DNA from: Homoserinimonas aerilata
GTDB lineage: Bacteria > Actinomycetota > Actinomycetes > Actinomycetales > Microbacteriaceae
Length of the DNA stretch: 64,000 nucleotides
Assembly (NCBI RefSeq): GCF_006716125.1
Contig: NZ_VFOM01000005.1
Coordinates: 1-64,000 of the forward strand
Direction of reading: 5' to 3'
The notes below the pieces were generated by a model that saw only the letters and a program-made list of their open reading frames with translations, did not search any database and was not told the origin of the DNA. A program made the position numbers and the translations under genes. Shown in pieces: positions 48,396 through 57,895 of this stretch; within the stretch, counting starts at the first letter, position 1, and each line of letters opens with the position of its first letter.

Positions 48396-51300
48396 ATGCC
48401 AGAATCGGCCCCCCAACGTAATCACTCGCGGAGGGGCCGACTCGCAGCGATCGCCTCGCTGAGTGCGCTCGCGCTCGCCTTCTCCGGGCTCGGCGCGACC
48501 GCCGCGACCGCGGCAGAGGTCACCCATTCGATCGCCGATGTGCAGGGCACGGGCGCCACGACCCCGCTCAATGGCGCGGTTGTCACGGTCGAGGGTGTCG
48601 TCACTGCCGACTACCGCGGGGCATCCGGCTATCGCGGAATCGTCATCCAGACGCAGGGTTCGGGAGGGGCGACGGATGCCACGCCCGGCGCTTCCGACGG
48701 AATCTTCGTCTTTCTGAGCAACGCGAATCCCGCCGTCGCAATCGGCGACCTGGTGCGGGTCACCGGCACCGCCGGCGAGTACTTCGGGCAGACGCAGATC
48801 ACGGCGTCGAGCGCGGCAGCCACCGAGCTTGTCTCGGCCGGCGTCGGCGTGCCCGAGGCGACCGCGCTCCCCGACAGCGTCGTCGGTGACGCGCGCGAGT
48901 CCCTCGAGAACCAGCTGGTCACCCCCACGGGCAGCTACCTGCTGAGCTCGAGCCACCAGCTCTACAACTTCGGAACCCTCTGGTTGAATGCGGGAGCGCA
49001 GGCCGTCAAGAGCACCGAGACGACGGATGCCGGCCCCGCGGCCGACGCGATCGCGGCAGCCAACAGGGCCAACCGCATCCTGCTCGATGACGGCTACAGC
49101 ATCCAGATCAGCAACAATTCGCATCCGGGTGAGCAGCCGTACTTCACGACGGATGCTGTGGTGCGCAACGGCGACACGGTCACCTTCCCGCAGCCGTACG
49201 TCCTTCAGTACGGGTTCGACGACTGGCGCCTGCAGCCGACCGTGCCGCTCACCGATGCGAGCCCGGCCGAGTCGAAGCCCACGTTCACGAGCACGAACCC
49301 GCGGCCGGAGGTCGCCCCCGAGGTGGGCGGTGACTTCCAGGTGGCGGCGTTCAACGTCTTCAACTACTTCACGACTCTCACCAGCCAGAACTCGCAGGCC
49401 CGCGGTGCGGCCACTGCCGAGAAGTTCGCCATCCAGAAGTCCAAGATCGTGGCCGCCATCAATGGCCTCGGCGCGGATGTTGTGGCCCTTCAGGAGATCG
49501 AGAACTCGGTCAAGCTGGGCGAGCCGCTCGATGAGGCGCTCGCCGATCTGGTCGACGGCCTCAACGCTGCTGCTGGTGCCGGCACCTGGGCGTACGCCGC
49601 CACCCCGGCGGAGCTGAACAATGCCGACGTGACCGACTTCATCACGAGCGCCATCATCTACAAGCCGGCCGTCGTCACGCCTGTGGGCGACAGCTTCGCC
49701 GACGTCGACGCCGTGTGGGACATGGCCCGCATCCCGGTCGCGCAGACCTTCGAGTCGGAGGGCACCGGCAAGGTGTTCACGGTCGTCGCCAACCACTTCA
49801 AGTCGAAGAGCGGCGATGGGGCGGAGCCGGCCGACGGCCAGGGCAAGTTCAACGCCGAGCGCACCGCAATGGCGGAGCGTCTGGTCGGTTTCGTCGACGG
49901 CATCACCGCCGACCCGGCGAAGAGCGACGATGTGTTCCTCATCGGCGACTTCAACGCCTACGCGCAGGAGGACCCCATCCAGGTGTTCACCGGTGCCGGC
50001 TATGTCGACCTGCTGCCCGAGCGCACGGACGGCCAGTACACGTATACCTTCGACGGTGAGCTCGGCTCGCTCGACCATGTACTCGCCACCCCCTCGCTCG
50101 CCGAGTATGTGACGGGCGTCGGCGTGTGGGGCATCAACTCGCCCGAGTGGTCCGACCGCGGCTTCGCGTTCGGTGCCGCTGAGGCGGGCACGGTGTTCCG
50201 CTCGAGTGACCACGACCCGATCCTCGTCGGCGTGAGCAGCGAGGTGGCCCCGGTCGAGATCGACATCCTCACCACCAACGACTTCCATGGTCGGCTGGAG
50301 GCCGGCAGCGGCGTTCCCGGTGCCGCCCAGCTCGGCGGGATGGTCGACTACTGGCGGGCGCAGAACCCCAACACGGCGTTCGTCGGAGCCGGTGACCTGA
50401 TCGGCGCATCCACCTTCACCTCGTTCATCCAGAACGACCAGCCCACCATCGACGTGCTCAACGAGATCGGGCTCGACACGAGCTCCTTCGGTAACCATGA
50501 GTTCGACAAGGGACGCGCGGATGTCGACGATCGCATCCTCGACGCCGCCAACTGGCCCTACCTGGCCGCCAACCTGTACGACACCACGACGGGTGCTCCC
50601 GCCTACGACGAGTACTTCCTTCAGGAGTTCGACGGTGTGACGGTCGGCTACATCGGTGCCGTCACGGAGGCGCTGCCCGAGCTGGTCAGCCCCGCCGGAA
50701 TCGAGACGCTCGACGTCAGGCCGGTCGTTCCTGAGGTCAACCGTGTCGCCGGGGAGCTCAGCGACGGCGATGAGTCCAACGGTGAGGCCGACGTTCTGGT
50801 GCTGCTCGTCCATGAGGGCGCGGCGACCCCCGACATCTCCTCTTCGACGGATGACTCGGCCTTCGGCAAGATCGTCAAGGACACGGACGCGAGTGTGGAT
50901 GCGATCGTCTCAGCGCACACGCACCTCGCCTACGACCATGAGGTCGCGATCGACGGCATGGAGCATCCGCGTATCGTCATCTCGGCGGGCCAGTACGGGG
51001 CCAACTACGGCCACATCGAGCTCTCCGTCGATGCACAGACCGGCGACATCGAGACCATCGCAGCCGAGGTGAAGCCCATCACCGGCTTCACCCCGAATGC
51101 GGCAGTCGAAGCGATCGTCGCGGATGCTGTGGCTGTCGCCTCAGAGCTGGGTGCCGTCTCGGTCGGCCAGATCGAGGGATCCCTCTACCGCGCGGTGCAG
51201 AACCCGGCCGGCACGACGCCGTTCCCGGAGAACCGCGGAGGTGAGTCGACACTCGGCAACTTCGTCGCCGACGTGCAGCTGTGGGCGGCATCCGAGCTGG

Positions 51301-52451
51301 GTGCCCAGATCGCCATCATGAACCCGGGTGGCCTGCGCGCCGATCTCGTGTTCGAGTCCAGTGGCGCGAATGACCCCGACGGCAATGTGACCTACGCGGA
51401 GGCCGCCGCAGTGCAGCCGTTCGCGAACACGCTCACCACGCTGACGCTCACCGGAGCCCAGCTGAAGCAGGTGCTCGAAGAGCAGTGGCAGCCGGCGGGG
51501 GCACAGCGCCCCTTCCTCAAGCTGGGCATCTCGGAGGGCCTCGAGTACACGTACGACCCGGCCGCGGCATCCGGTGCACATGTGACGTCGATCACCCTGA
51601 ACGGTGAAGCCATCGACCCGGCCGGTGAATACAAGGTCGTCGCCAACTCGTTCCTCGCGGCGGGCGGCGACAACTTCACCACCCTCGGCCAGGGCGCGAA
51701 CCCTGCCGACAGCGGCCGAATCGACCTGCAGGCCATGGTCGACTACTTCACCGCCAACCCGGTCGCGGCGCCCTCCTACGAGCAGCGCGCCGTCGGCGTC
51801 CGCCTCTCCTCGGAGGGACCGTACGCGGCGGGCGACCAGCTGACGCTCGACCTGTCGTCGCTGCTGTTCAGCCGCGGCGGCCCGGCCGAGGCGAACGTCG
51901 AGGTGAGCCTCGGCGACACGGTGCTCGGCACGGCCGCGATCGACCCCGCAATCGTCGACACCACCGACGAGCAGGGTCGCGCATCCGTCACCGTCACCAT
52001 CCCGGCAGGGGTCTCCGGACCGCAGCTGCTCACGGTGACCGTTCCGGAGACGGGCACCTCGGTTGATGTTCCGATCGAGGTCCAGGCGGCCGAACAGGCC
52101 ATTGAGTCACTGAAGCGACCGCTCATCACGGGGCCCGTGCGCGTCGGCAAGACGGTCAGCGTGAACGAGGGCCGCTGGAGCGAGAGCGGCGTCGCCTACT
52201 CGTACCAGTGGAACCGCAACGGCCAGCCGATCGCGGGAGCCACCGGCGAACGCTACAAGCTGGTGCAGTCGGATGCGGGAGCCAAGCTGACCGTGACGGT
52301 CACCGCATCGAAGGACGGCTACACCGACGGCTCCGCCACCTCGGACGCCCGCACGGTGCAGAAGAAGGCGAGCGGCTTCGGCGCGATCGTCGCCGCCATT
52401 CAGGACGCGATCGACGAACTGATCGCGTACCTCGGCTGGCTCCTCCGCTAG
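48396..52451 (+). CDS. Secreted ExeM/NucH-type endonuclease fused to 5'-nucleotidase
   Basis: 1351 residues. Signal peptide ending near ATAATAAEV; OB-fold/NucH-like region (about 35-300); endonuclease-exonuclease-phosphatase domain from about 313 (FQVAAFNVFNYFTTL, VVALQEIENS, VVANHFKSKSGD, LIGDFNAYAQEDP, SSDHDPILV). A metallophosphatase/5'-nucleotidase follows from about 620 (ILTTNDFHGRLE, GAGDLIGAS, FGNHEFDKG, SAHTHLAYDH) with its C-terminal domain. An Ig-like repeat (about 1240-1325) and a hydrophobic tail close it. It could degrade extracellular DNA to nucleosides plus phosphate in one protein. No LPXTG; AGGAGA precedes the ATG. Confidence 0.9.
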   Translation: MPESAPQRNHSRRGRLAAIASLSALALAFSGLGATAATAAEVTHSIADVQGTGATTPLNGAVVTVEGVVTADYRGASGYRGIVIQTQGSGGATDATPGASDGIFVFLSNANPAVAIGDLVRVTGTAGEYFGQTQITASSAAATELVSAGVGVPEATALPDSVVGDARESLENQLVTPTGSYLLSSSHQLYNFGTLWLNAGAQAVKSTETTDAGPAADAIAAANRANRILLDDGYSIQISNNSHPGEQPYFTTDAVVRNGDTVTFPQPYVLQYGFDDWRLQPTVPLTDASPAESKPTFTSTNPRPEVAPEVGGDFQVAAFNVFNYFTTLTSQNSQARGAATAEKFAIQKSKIVAAINGLGADVVALQEIENSVKLGEPLDEALADLVDGLNAAAGAGTWAYAATPAELNNADVTDFITSAIIYKPAVVTPVGDSFADVDAVWDMARIPVAQTFESEGTGKVFTVVANHFKSKSGDGAEPADGQGKFNAERTAMAERLVGFVDGITADPAKSDDVFLIGDFNAYAQEDPIQVFTGAGYVDLLPERTDGQYTYTFDGELGSLDHVLATPSLAEYVTGVGVWGINSPEWSDRGFAFGAAEAGTVFRSSDHDPILVGVSSEVAPVEIDILTTNDFHGRLEAGSGVPGAAQLGGMVDYWRAQNPNTAFVGAGDLIGASTFTSFIQNDQPTIDVLNEIGLDTSSFGNHEFDKGRADVDDRILDAANWPYLAANLYDTTTGAPAYDEYFLQEFDGVTVGYIGAVTEALPELVSPAGIETLDVRPVVPEVNRVAGELSDGDESNGEADVLVLLVHEGAATPDISSSTDDSAFGKIVKDTDASVDAIVSAHTHLAYDHEVAIDGMEHPRIVISAGQYGANYGHIELSVDAQTGDIETIAAEVKPITGFTPNAAVEAIVADAVAVASELGAVSVGQIEGSLYRAVQNPAGTTPFPENRGGESTLGNFVADVQLWAASELGAQIAIMNPGGLRADLVFESSGANDPDGNVTYAEAAAVQPFANTLTTLTLTGAQLKQVLEEQWQPAGAQRPFLKLGISEGLEYTYDPAAASGAHVTSITLNGEAIDPAGEYKVVANSFLAAGGDNFTTLGQGANPADSGRIDLQAMVDYFTANPVAAPSYEQRAVGVRLSSEGPYAAGDQLTLDLSSLLFSRGGPAEANVEVSLGDTVLGTAAIDPAIVDTTDEQGRASVTVTIPAGVSGPQLLTVTVPETGTSVDVPIEVQAAEQAIESLKRPLITGPVRVGKTVSVNEGRWSESGVAYSYQWNRNGQPIAGATGERYKLVQSDAGAKLTVTVTASKDGYTDGSATSDARTVQKKASGFGAIVAAIQDAIDELIAYLGWLLR

Positions 52452-52471
52452 AACGGAGCGCGGCCTCCTCG

Positions 52472-52625
52472 ACCCTCGCGGGTTGAGGAGGCCGCCACTG
52501 GCGGGTTGCACGTGGGCGCGGTTTCGAGACGGTCGCCGTAGACGGCGACCCCTCAACCGGCGGGCTACCTGCTGGTCGAGGTGTCGCGCTCTGGCGCGAC
52601 AGTCTCGAGACCGGCCCCCGCGAGT
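52472..52625. repeat. Family-A palindromes, three units
   Basis: CTCGCGGGTTGAGGAGGCCG half unit; GGTTTCGAGACGGTCGCC...GGCGACCCCTCAACCGGCGG; and GCTGGTCGAGGTGTCGCG...CGCGACAGTCTCGAGACC. Follows the nuclease/nucleotidase gene, ending just before the cysK promoter. Confidence 0.78.
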
Positions 52626-52641
52626 GACCCCCGTAACCGTC

Positions 52642-52670
52642 TTGGTCTGCCGCGACCGCGTGGTTAGGCT
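52642..52670 (+). promoter_or_regulatory. cysK promoter
   Basis: TTGGTC (52642-52647), 17-bp spacer, TAGGCT (52665-52670). It leaves a leader of about 30 nt with GAGGAAG as ribosome site. Confidence 0.65.
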
Positions 52671-52707
52671 TTGAGGGTCCGTCCCCCTCTGAGGAAGCAG
52701 CTGACCC

Positions 52708-53643
52708 ATGGCCCGTATCTTTGACAACGTCTCCGCGCTGATCGGCAACACCCCGCTCGTGCGTCTCAACCGGGTGACGGATGGCGCTGGCGCCACCGTT
52801 CTGGCGAAGCTCGAGTTCTACAACCCCGCCAACAGCGTGAAGGACCGCATCGGCGCGGCCATCATCGACGCGGCTGAGGCATCCGGTGCTCTGAAGCCGG
52901 GCGGCACGATCATCGAGGGCACCAGTGGCAACACGGGTATCGCTCTGGCCATGGTGGGTGCGGCCCGCGGCTACAAGGTCGTCATCGTCATGCCTGACAC
53001 GATGAGCCGGGAGCGCCGCGGTGTCATCCGCGCGTTCGGTGCTGAGATCGTTCTCACGCCGGGCAGCGAGGGTATGCGCGGCGCCGTCGAGAAGACGAAG
53101 GAGCTTGTCGAGTCGACTCCGGGCGCCGTGTGGGCTGACCAGTTCGGCAACCCGGCGAATGCGCTGATCCACCGCACGACGACGGGTGAGGAGATCTGGG
53201 CCGACACGGATGGCGCTGTCGACATCCTCGTCTCCGGTATCGGCACGGGCGGCACGATCACGGGCGCCGGCGGGCTGCTGAAGGAGCGCAAGCCGGGCCT
53301 GCAGGTGATCGCGGTCGAGCCGATCGATTCGCCGATCCTCAGCGGCGGCAAGCCGGGCCCGCACAAGATCCAGGGTCTGGGTGCGAACTTTGTTCCGGAT
53401 GTCCTCGACACGAGCGTCTACGACGAGGTCATGGATGTGACCCTGGATGCGTCGCTCGAGTTCGCGCGCCGCCTCGCCGCCGAGGAGGGCCTGCTGGTGG
53501 GCATCTCGTCTGGCGCCGCAGTGAGTGCCGCAGTCGAGGTGGCGAAGCGCCCCGAGAACGCGGGCAAGACGATCGTCGTCGTCGTGCCGGACTTCGGTGA
53601 GCGCTACCTGTCGACGGTGCTGTTCGAGCACCTGACGGACTGA
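52708..53643 (+). CDS. cysK: Cysteine synthase (O-acetylserine sulfhydrylase)
   Basis: 311 residues, fold-type II PLP enzyme making cysteine from O-acetylserine and sulphide. Motifs: [10 protein letters not shown], the PLP lysine in NPANSVKDR, the substrate loop GTSGNTG, and the phosphate-binding [10 protein letters not shown]. Ends EHLTD with a C-terminus as in CysK. Followed 31 nt later by cysE, which makes the substrate; the two proteins form the cysteine synthase complex. Confidence 0.96.
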   Translation: MARIFDNVSALIGNTPLVRLNRVTDGAGATVLAKLEFYNPANSVKDRIGAAIIDAAEASGALKPGGTIIEGTSGNTGIALAMVGAARGYKVVIVMPDTMSRERRGVIRAFGAEIVLTPGSEGMRGAVEKTKELVESTPGAVWADQFGNPANALIHRTTTGEEIWADTDGAVDILVSGIGTGGTITGAGGLLKERKPGLQVIAVEPIDSPILSGGKPGPHKIQGLGANFVPDVLDTSVYDEVMDVTLDASLEFARRLAAEEGLLVGISSGAAVSAAVEVAKRPENAGKTIVVVVPDFGERYLSTVLFEHLTD

Positions 53644-53674
53644 TCCGGCCTCTCGCCGGGATAGCCTTTCGGCT

Positions 53675-54250
53675 GTGAGTGTTTTCGGCCGCATACGTGA
53701 GGATGTGGCGACCGCGCGCCTGCGCGACCCCGCCGCCCGCAGCAATGCGGAGGTGTTCTGGCTGTATTCGGGCCTGCACGCGGTGTGGGCGTACCGGGTC
53801 GCGCACAGGCTGTGGCTGTGGCGCTGGTTCTTCGTGGCGCGCTGGGTGTCGCAGGTGGCGCGCGCGTGGACGGGCGTCGAGATCCACCCGGGTGCGACGA
53901 TCGGCCGACGCTTCTTCATCGACCACGGCATGGGCGTTGTCGTCGGCGAGACGGCCGAGCTGGGCGACGACGTGATGCTGTACCACGGGGTGACTCTGGG
54001 GGGCCGCTCCTCGCAGCGCACGAAGAGGCACCCGACTTTGGGCAACCATGTGACGGTGGGCGCCGGGGCGGCCGTGCTCGGCCCGGTGACGCTGGGCGAC
54101 GGATGCGTCGTCGGCGCGCATGCGGTCGTGTTGCAGGATGCGCCGCCCCGGTCGCTGCTGGTGGGCAGCCCGGCGAAGGCGCGGCCGATCGCGCCCGTGC
54201 ACGAGTTCGACCAGCAGTTCTTCGTCGACCCGGGCAGCTACAGCATCTGA
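53675..54250 (+). CDS. cysE: Serine O-acetyltransferase
   Basis: 191 residues, short EpsC/CysE form lacking the long N-terminal helical domain of E. coli CysE. Left-handed beta-helix hexapeptides with [34 protein letters not shown], catalytic His in IDHG, and YHGVTLGG. C-terminus ends in SI, in keeping with the Ile-terminated tail that inserts into the CysK active site. GTG start with TAGCCT 7 nt upstream. Confidence 0.95.
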   Translation: MSVFGRIREDVATARLRDPAARSNAEVFWLYSGLHAVWAYRVAHRLWLWRWFFVARWVSQVARAWTGVEIHPGATIGRRFFIDHGMGVVVGETAELGDDVMLYHGVTLGGRSSQRTKRHPTLGNHVTVGAGAAVLGPVTLGDGCVVGAHAVVLQDAPPRSLLVGSPAKARPIAPVHEFDQQFFVDPGSYSI

Positions 54251-54259
54251 GCGCCCCGG

Positions 54260-54352
54260 CTGGTCTCGAGACTGCGCGATCGCTCCGCGCTCGCGCACCT
54301 CGACCAGCGGATTTCTCAGCCGGTTGAGGGGCCGCCGTCTACGGCGACCGTC
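54260..54352. repeat. Family-A palindromes
   Basis: GGCTGGTCTCGAGACTGCGCGATCG...GCGCACCTCGACCAGCGG followed by CGGTTGAGGGGCCGCCGT...ACGGCGACCGTCTCG, between cysE and the next leaderless gene. Confidence 0.72.
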
Positions 54353-54396
54353 TCGCCCCCGCGCATCCGTTCAGCCGGGTTCGATACGCTCTGACC

Positions 54397-55341
54397 GTGA
54401 ACTTCGCCTTCCACCGTCTGGCCCGCTCGTGGCCGAAGTACCGCTGGTTCAAGCCGCTCCTGACGGGCCTGATCGCGATCGTGTTCTACGTTCTGCTGTC
54501 GGTGCTGGTGTCGCTCGGCTTCTTCGCGGTGTCGCTGATCGACCCGCAGGGTTTCGGCGCGGGGTTCGAGCGTCTCGTCTTCGAGACGGTGATCGACAAC
54601 TCTGATCCGCTGGTGCTCGCCTATTCGCTGGTTGTCGTCGCGCTGATGCTGCCGGCGCTGCTGCTGGCGACGCTCATCATGGGGCCGCGCCCGCTGGGTC
54701 TGTTGTCGTCGGTGGTGGGCAGGCTGCGGTGGCATTGGATGGGCCGGCTTCTGCTGCCCGCGCTGGGCGCCTTCGCGGCATCCTATGTTCTGTATCTGCT
54801 GGTGCTTCCGCTGATCGCGGGCGACCCGCTGGTGGCGCCGCAGGTGGGGGCGTCGACGTGGGTGATGTTGGCGGTGACGCTGCTGTTGGTGCCGTTGCAG
54901 GCGACGGCGGAGGAGTACGTGTTCCGGGGTTACCTGATGCAGACGATCGGCGGCTGGCTGAAGCATCCGGCGTGGGCGATCCTGTTGCCGGTGCCGCTGT
55001 TCATGGCGGGCCACCTGTATGACGTGTGGGGGCTGCTCGATGTGGGTGTGTTCGCGCTGTTCGCGGGCTGGATCACGTGGCGCACGGGTGGCCTGGAGGC
55101 GGCGATCATGGCGCATGTGATCAACAATGCGTCGATCTTCGCGCTGGGAGCGTTCGGCATGGTCGACGTGAACGCGGCGGAGGGCAGCCCGTGGGGCGTG
55201 CTGGTGACCGCGTTGACGCTGGGTCTGTACGCCTGGCTGGTGTTGCGGATGTCGGGCGGCATCCACAGGGAGCGCCGCCTGGTCCTCCCCGCGGCACCCA
55301 CCGTCCCACCTCCAATGCAGGGATATGCACAGGATGAGTGA
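54397..55341 (+). CDS. CPBP-family intramembrane glutamic endopeptidase
   Basis: 314 residues, about eight helices. Active-site motifs of the Abi/CPBP (Rce1-like) family: Glu172-Glu173 with Arg177 in AEEYVFRGYL, His206 in FMAGHLYD, and His240 with Asn244 in MAHVINN. Roles in this family include bacteriocin immunity and membrane protein processing; substrate unknown. GTG start exactly 6 nt after TACGCT (leaderless geometry). Confidence 0.88.
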   Translation: MNFAFHRLARSWPKYRWFKPLLTGLIAIVFYVLLSVLVSLGFFAVSLIDPQGFGAGFERLVFETVIDNSDPLVLAYSLVVVALMLPALLLATLIMGPRPLGLLSSVVGRLRWHWMGRLLLPALGAFAASYVLYLLVLPLIAGDPLVAPQVGASTWVMLAVTLLLVPLQATAEEYVFRGYLMQTIGGWLKHPAWAILLPVPLFMAGHLYDVWGLLDVGVFALFAGWITWRTGGLEAAIMAHVINNASIFALGAFGMVDVNAAEGSPWGVLVTALTLGLYAWLVLRMSGGIHRERRLVLPAAPTVPPPMQGYAQDE

Positions 55342-55516
55342 CCTCCGCTTGTGGATTACCACAGTCAGTCTCGGCGCCGCGCGACGGGTTTTGTAGCCCC
55401 GTCACTGCAGGCTTCCTCTTGCCGGGTCGGGTGCCTAGCGTGGGGGTATCCGCCGTCGCCGGGGTCACGAGCCTCGGGCGTATGGTTTTCCACCCATCGG
55501 AGTTGAGGAACACGTC

Positions 55517-57640
55517 ATGGTCGACACAGCACCCCGCACCGGCAAGTCAGCAACGAAGACTTCCATCAAGGCTGAGCCTGCGCCCAGTCTGGCCGCGCAG
55601 GTCGATGCCCATCTCGATGCGACATCGGGCGAGGCATCCGTCGATGTGTCGTCGCTCACCGAGCAGCTGATGGGTACGTGGGCGGATGTTCGCCGCAAGG
55701 CCCGCGAGTTCGCCAAGAACCCGGAACTGCACGATGTGCCGGGGCTGAGCCTTGACGAGCAGCGCGAGCGCACGCTCGGTCAGTTGCGGCTGCTGGTGGA
55801 GCAGGGCGAGGTGCTCCGCGCGTTCCCGAAGTCGGTGGGCGGGCTTGAGGACAACGGCGGCAACATCACCGCGTTCGAGGAGTTGGTGTCGGCGAGCCCG
55901 TCGCTGCAGATCAAGTCGGGTGTGCAGTGGGGCCTGTTCGGCAGCGCCGTCATGCATCTGGGCACCGACTACCACCACAGGACTTTTCTGCCCGACATCC
56001 TGAGCCTGAAGGTTCCGGGCGCGTTCGCGATGACGGAGATCGGGCACGGTTCGGATGTTGCGAGCATCGGCACGACGGCGACCTACGATGAGGCGACGCA
56101 GGAGTTTGTGATCAACACCCCGTTCGCGGGTGCGTGGAAGGAGTTCCTGGGCAACGCCGGCAAGCACGGCATCGCCGCGACGGTGTTCGCGCAGCTCATC
56201 ACCAAGGGCGTCAACCACGGTGTGCACTGCTTCTACGTGCCCATCCGGGATGAGGACGGCGAGTGGCTGCCGGGCGTGACGGGCCGCGATGACGGCTGGA
56301 AGGGCGGGCTGAACGGCATCGACAATGGCCGTCTCGCCTTCGACGATGTGCGGGTTCCGCGCACCAATCTGCTCAACAAGTACGGTGATGTCGCCGAGGA
56401 CGGCAGCTATTCCTCGCCGATCGACAGCCCCGGTCGTCGCTTCTTCACCATGCTGGGCACGCTGGTGCAGGGGCGCGTCTCCCTTGACGGTTCGGCGACC
56501 GCAGCATCCGCCATGGGTCTTGCGATCGCGATCGGCTACGGCAATCAGCGCCGCCAGTTCAGCGCGGCCGACCCGCAGAGCGAGGAGTTTCTGCTCGACT
56601 ATGGCCGCCACCAGCGCAGGCTCATCCCGAAGCTGGCGACGACGTACGCGCAGATCTTCGCGCATGACGAGTTCCTGGTGCAGTTCGACGCCGTGTTCAG
56701 CGGCGCCGACCCGGATGGTGCGGAGGACCTGGAGACGATCGCCGCGTCGCTGAAGCCGCTGTCTACGTGGCACGCGCTCGAGACGCTGCAGGAGGCGCGC
56801 GAGGCGTGCGGCGGTGCCGGCTTCATGGCCGAGAACCGGCTCACGGGCCTGCGCGCCGACCTCGACGTGTACGTCACCTTCGAGGGTGACAACAATGTGC
56901 TGCTGCAGCTGGTGTCGAAGCGCCTGCTGGGTGACTACGCGAGGCGTTTCAAGGGGGCGGATGCTGCGGCTCTCGCCCGCTTCGCCGCGGGTCAGGCGGC
57001 CGGCCGGTTGATGGACGCTGGCCTGCGCACCCTCGCCCAGAACGTGCGCGACCTCGGTTCGACGGCGCGCAGCGTGACCGAACTGCGCGAGACGGATGTG
57101 CAGCGGCAGCTGCTCACCGACCGCGTCGAGACGATGGTGGGCGAGCTCGCACAGCGGCTGCGCCCGGCGTCGAAGATGTCGGCGAAGGATGCTGCGGACC
57201 TGTTCAACTCGCTGCAGAACGAACTCATCGAGGCGGCCCGCGCCCACGCCGAGCTGCTGCAGTGGGAGGCGTTCACGCGCGCGCTAGAGAAGGTGGAGCA
57301 TGCCGGCACGAAGCAGGTGCTGTCGTGGCTGCACGATGTGTTCGGGTTGGGCCTCATCGAGAAGCACCTCGGCTGGTACCTCATCCACGGTCGCCTGTCG
57401 CCGCAGCGTGCGCAGGCGGTGACGGCGTACATCGATCGTCTGTTGGCGCGGCTCCGCCCGCACCTGCAGGATCTGGTGGATGCCTTCGGTTACGAGCAGG
57501 AGCACCTGCGCGCGACCCTCACCTCCGGCATCGAGCGGGAGCGTCAGGAGGAGGCGCGGGCGCACTACGAGGCGCTGCGCGCATCCGGTGACGCCCCCGT
57601 CGACGAGAAGTCGCTCAAGGCGGCCAAAAAGAAGAGGTAA
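55517..57640 (+). CDS. Acyl-CoA oxidase / acyl-CoA dehydrogenase family protein
   Basis: 707 residues, the size of peroxisomal-type acyl-CoA oxidases rather than ordinary dehydrogenases (about 380). FAD-domain segments AMTEIGHGSDVASIGTTATYDEATQEFVINTP, GIDNGRLAFDDVRVPRTNLLNKYGDV and EACGGAGFMAENRLTGLRADLDVYVTFEGDNNVLLQ are typical. Two C-terminal helical domains follow, ending in a Lys-rich tail. Performs the first step of fatty-acid beta-oxidation, probably passing electrons to oxygen. GAGGAAC is the ribosome site. Confidence 0.9.
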   Translation: MVDTAPRTGKSATKTSIKAEPAPSLAAQVDAHLDATSGEASVDVSSLTEQLMGTWADVRRKAREFAKNPELHDVPGLSLDEQRERTLGQLRLLVEQGEVLRAFPKSVGGLEDNGGNITAFEELVSASPSLQIKSGVQWGLFGSAVMHLGTDYHHRTFLPDILSLKVPGAFAMTEIGHGSDVASIGTTATYDEATQEFVINTPFAGAWKEFLGNAGKHGIAATVFAQLITKGVNHGVHCFYVPIRDEDGEWLPGVTGRDDGWKGGLNGIDNGRLAFDDVRVPRTNLLNKYGDVAEDGSYSSPIDSPGRRFFTMLGTLVQGRVSLDGSATAASAMGLAIAIGYGNQRRQFSAADPQSEEFLLDYGRHQRRLIPKLATTYAQIFAHDEFLVQFDAVFSGADPDGAEDLETIAASLKPLSTWHALETLQEAREACGGAGFMAENRLTGLRADLDVYVTFEGDNNVLLQLVSKRLLGDYARRFKGADAAALARFAAGQAAGRLMDAGLRTLAQNVRDLGSTARSVTELRETDVQRQLLTDRVETMVGELAQRLRPASKMSAKDAADLFNSLQNELIEAARAHAELLQWEAFTRALEKVEHAGTKQVLSWLHDVFGLGLIEKHLGWYLIHGRLSPQRAQAVTAYIDRLLARLRPHLQDLVDAFGYEQEHLRATLTSGIERERQEEARAHYEALRASGDAPVDEKSLKAAKKKR

Positions 57641-57691
57641 CATCCTTCGCCCGCGCCGCGATGGGATCTCCTCTCAACGGGTACCCAATTT

Positions 57692-57835
57692 CGTGAGTGG
57701 TCATATTTGCGCCCAAGATTCTGTTCTTTGGTTCAGAATTGACCACTCAGAAACTGGACACATCGGGCCCGTTTACGTGAGCGGTCAAAAGTCGCCCCGC
57801 CGCCTCCGGCTTGGGTCCAGAATTGACCACTCGCG
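57692..57835. repeat. Family-B palindrome pair
   Basis: Elements at 57692-57750 and 57776-57835. Both run GTGAG(T/C)GGTCA to AGAATTGACCACTC, with the inner arm GCGCCC or GCCCC paired less perfectly. They fill the spacer between the oxidase stop and recQ promoter. Confidence 0.8.
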
Positions 57836-57895
57836 CAGGGACGCACCTGTGGAGAACTCGCCAGCCTCGTCGGCGGCGCCAGCTAGCCTTGTGGC

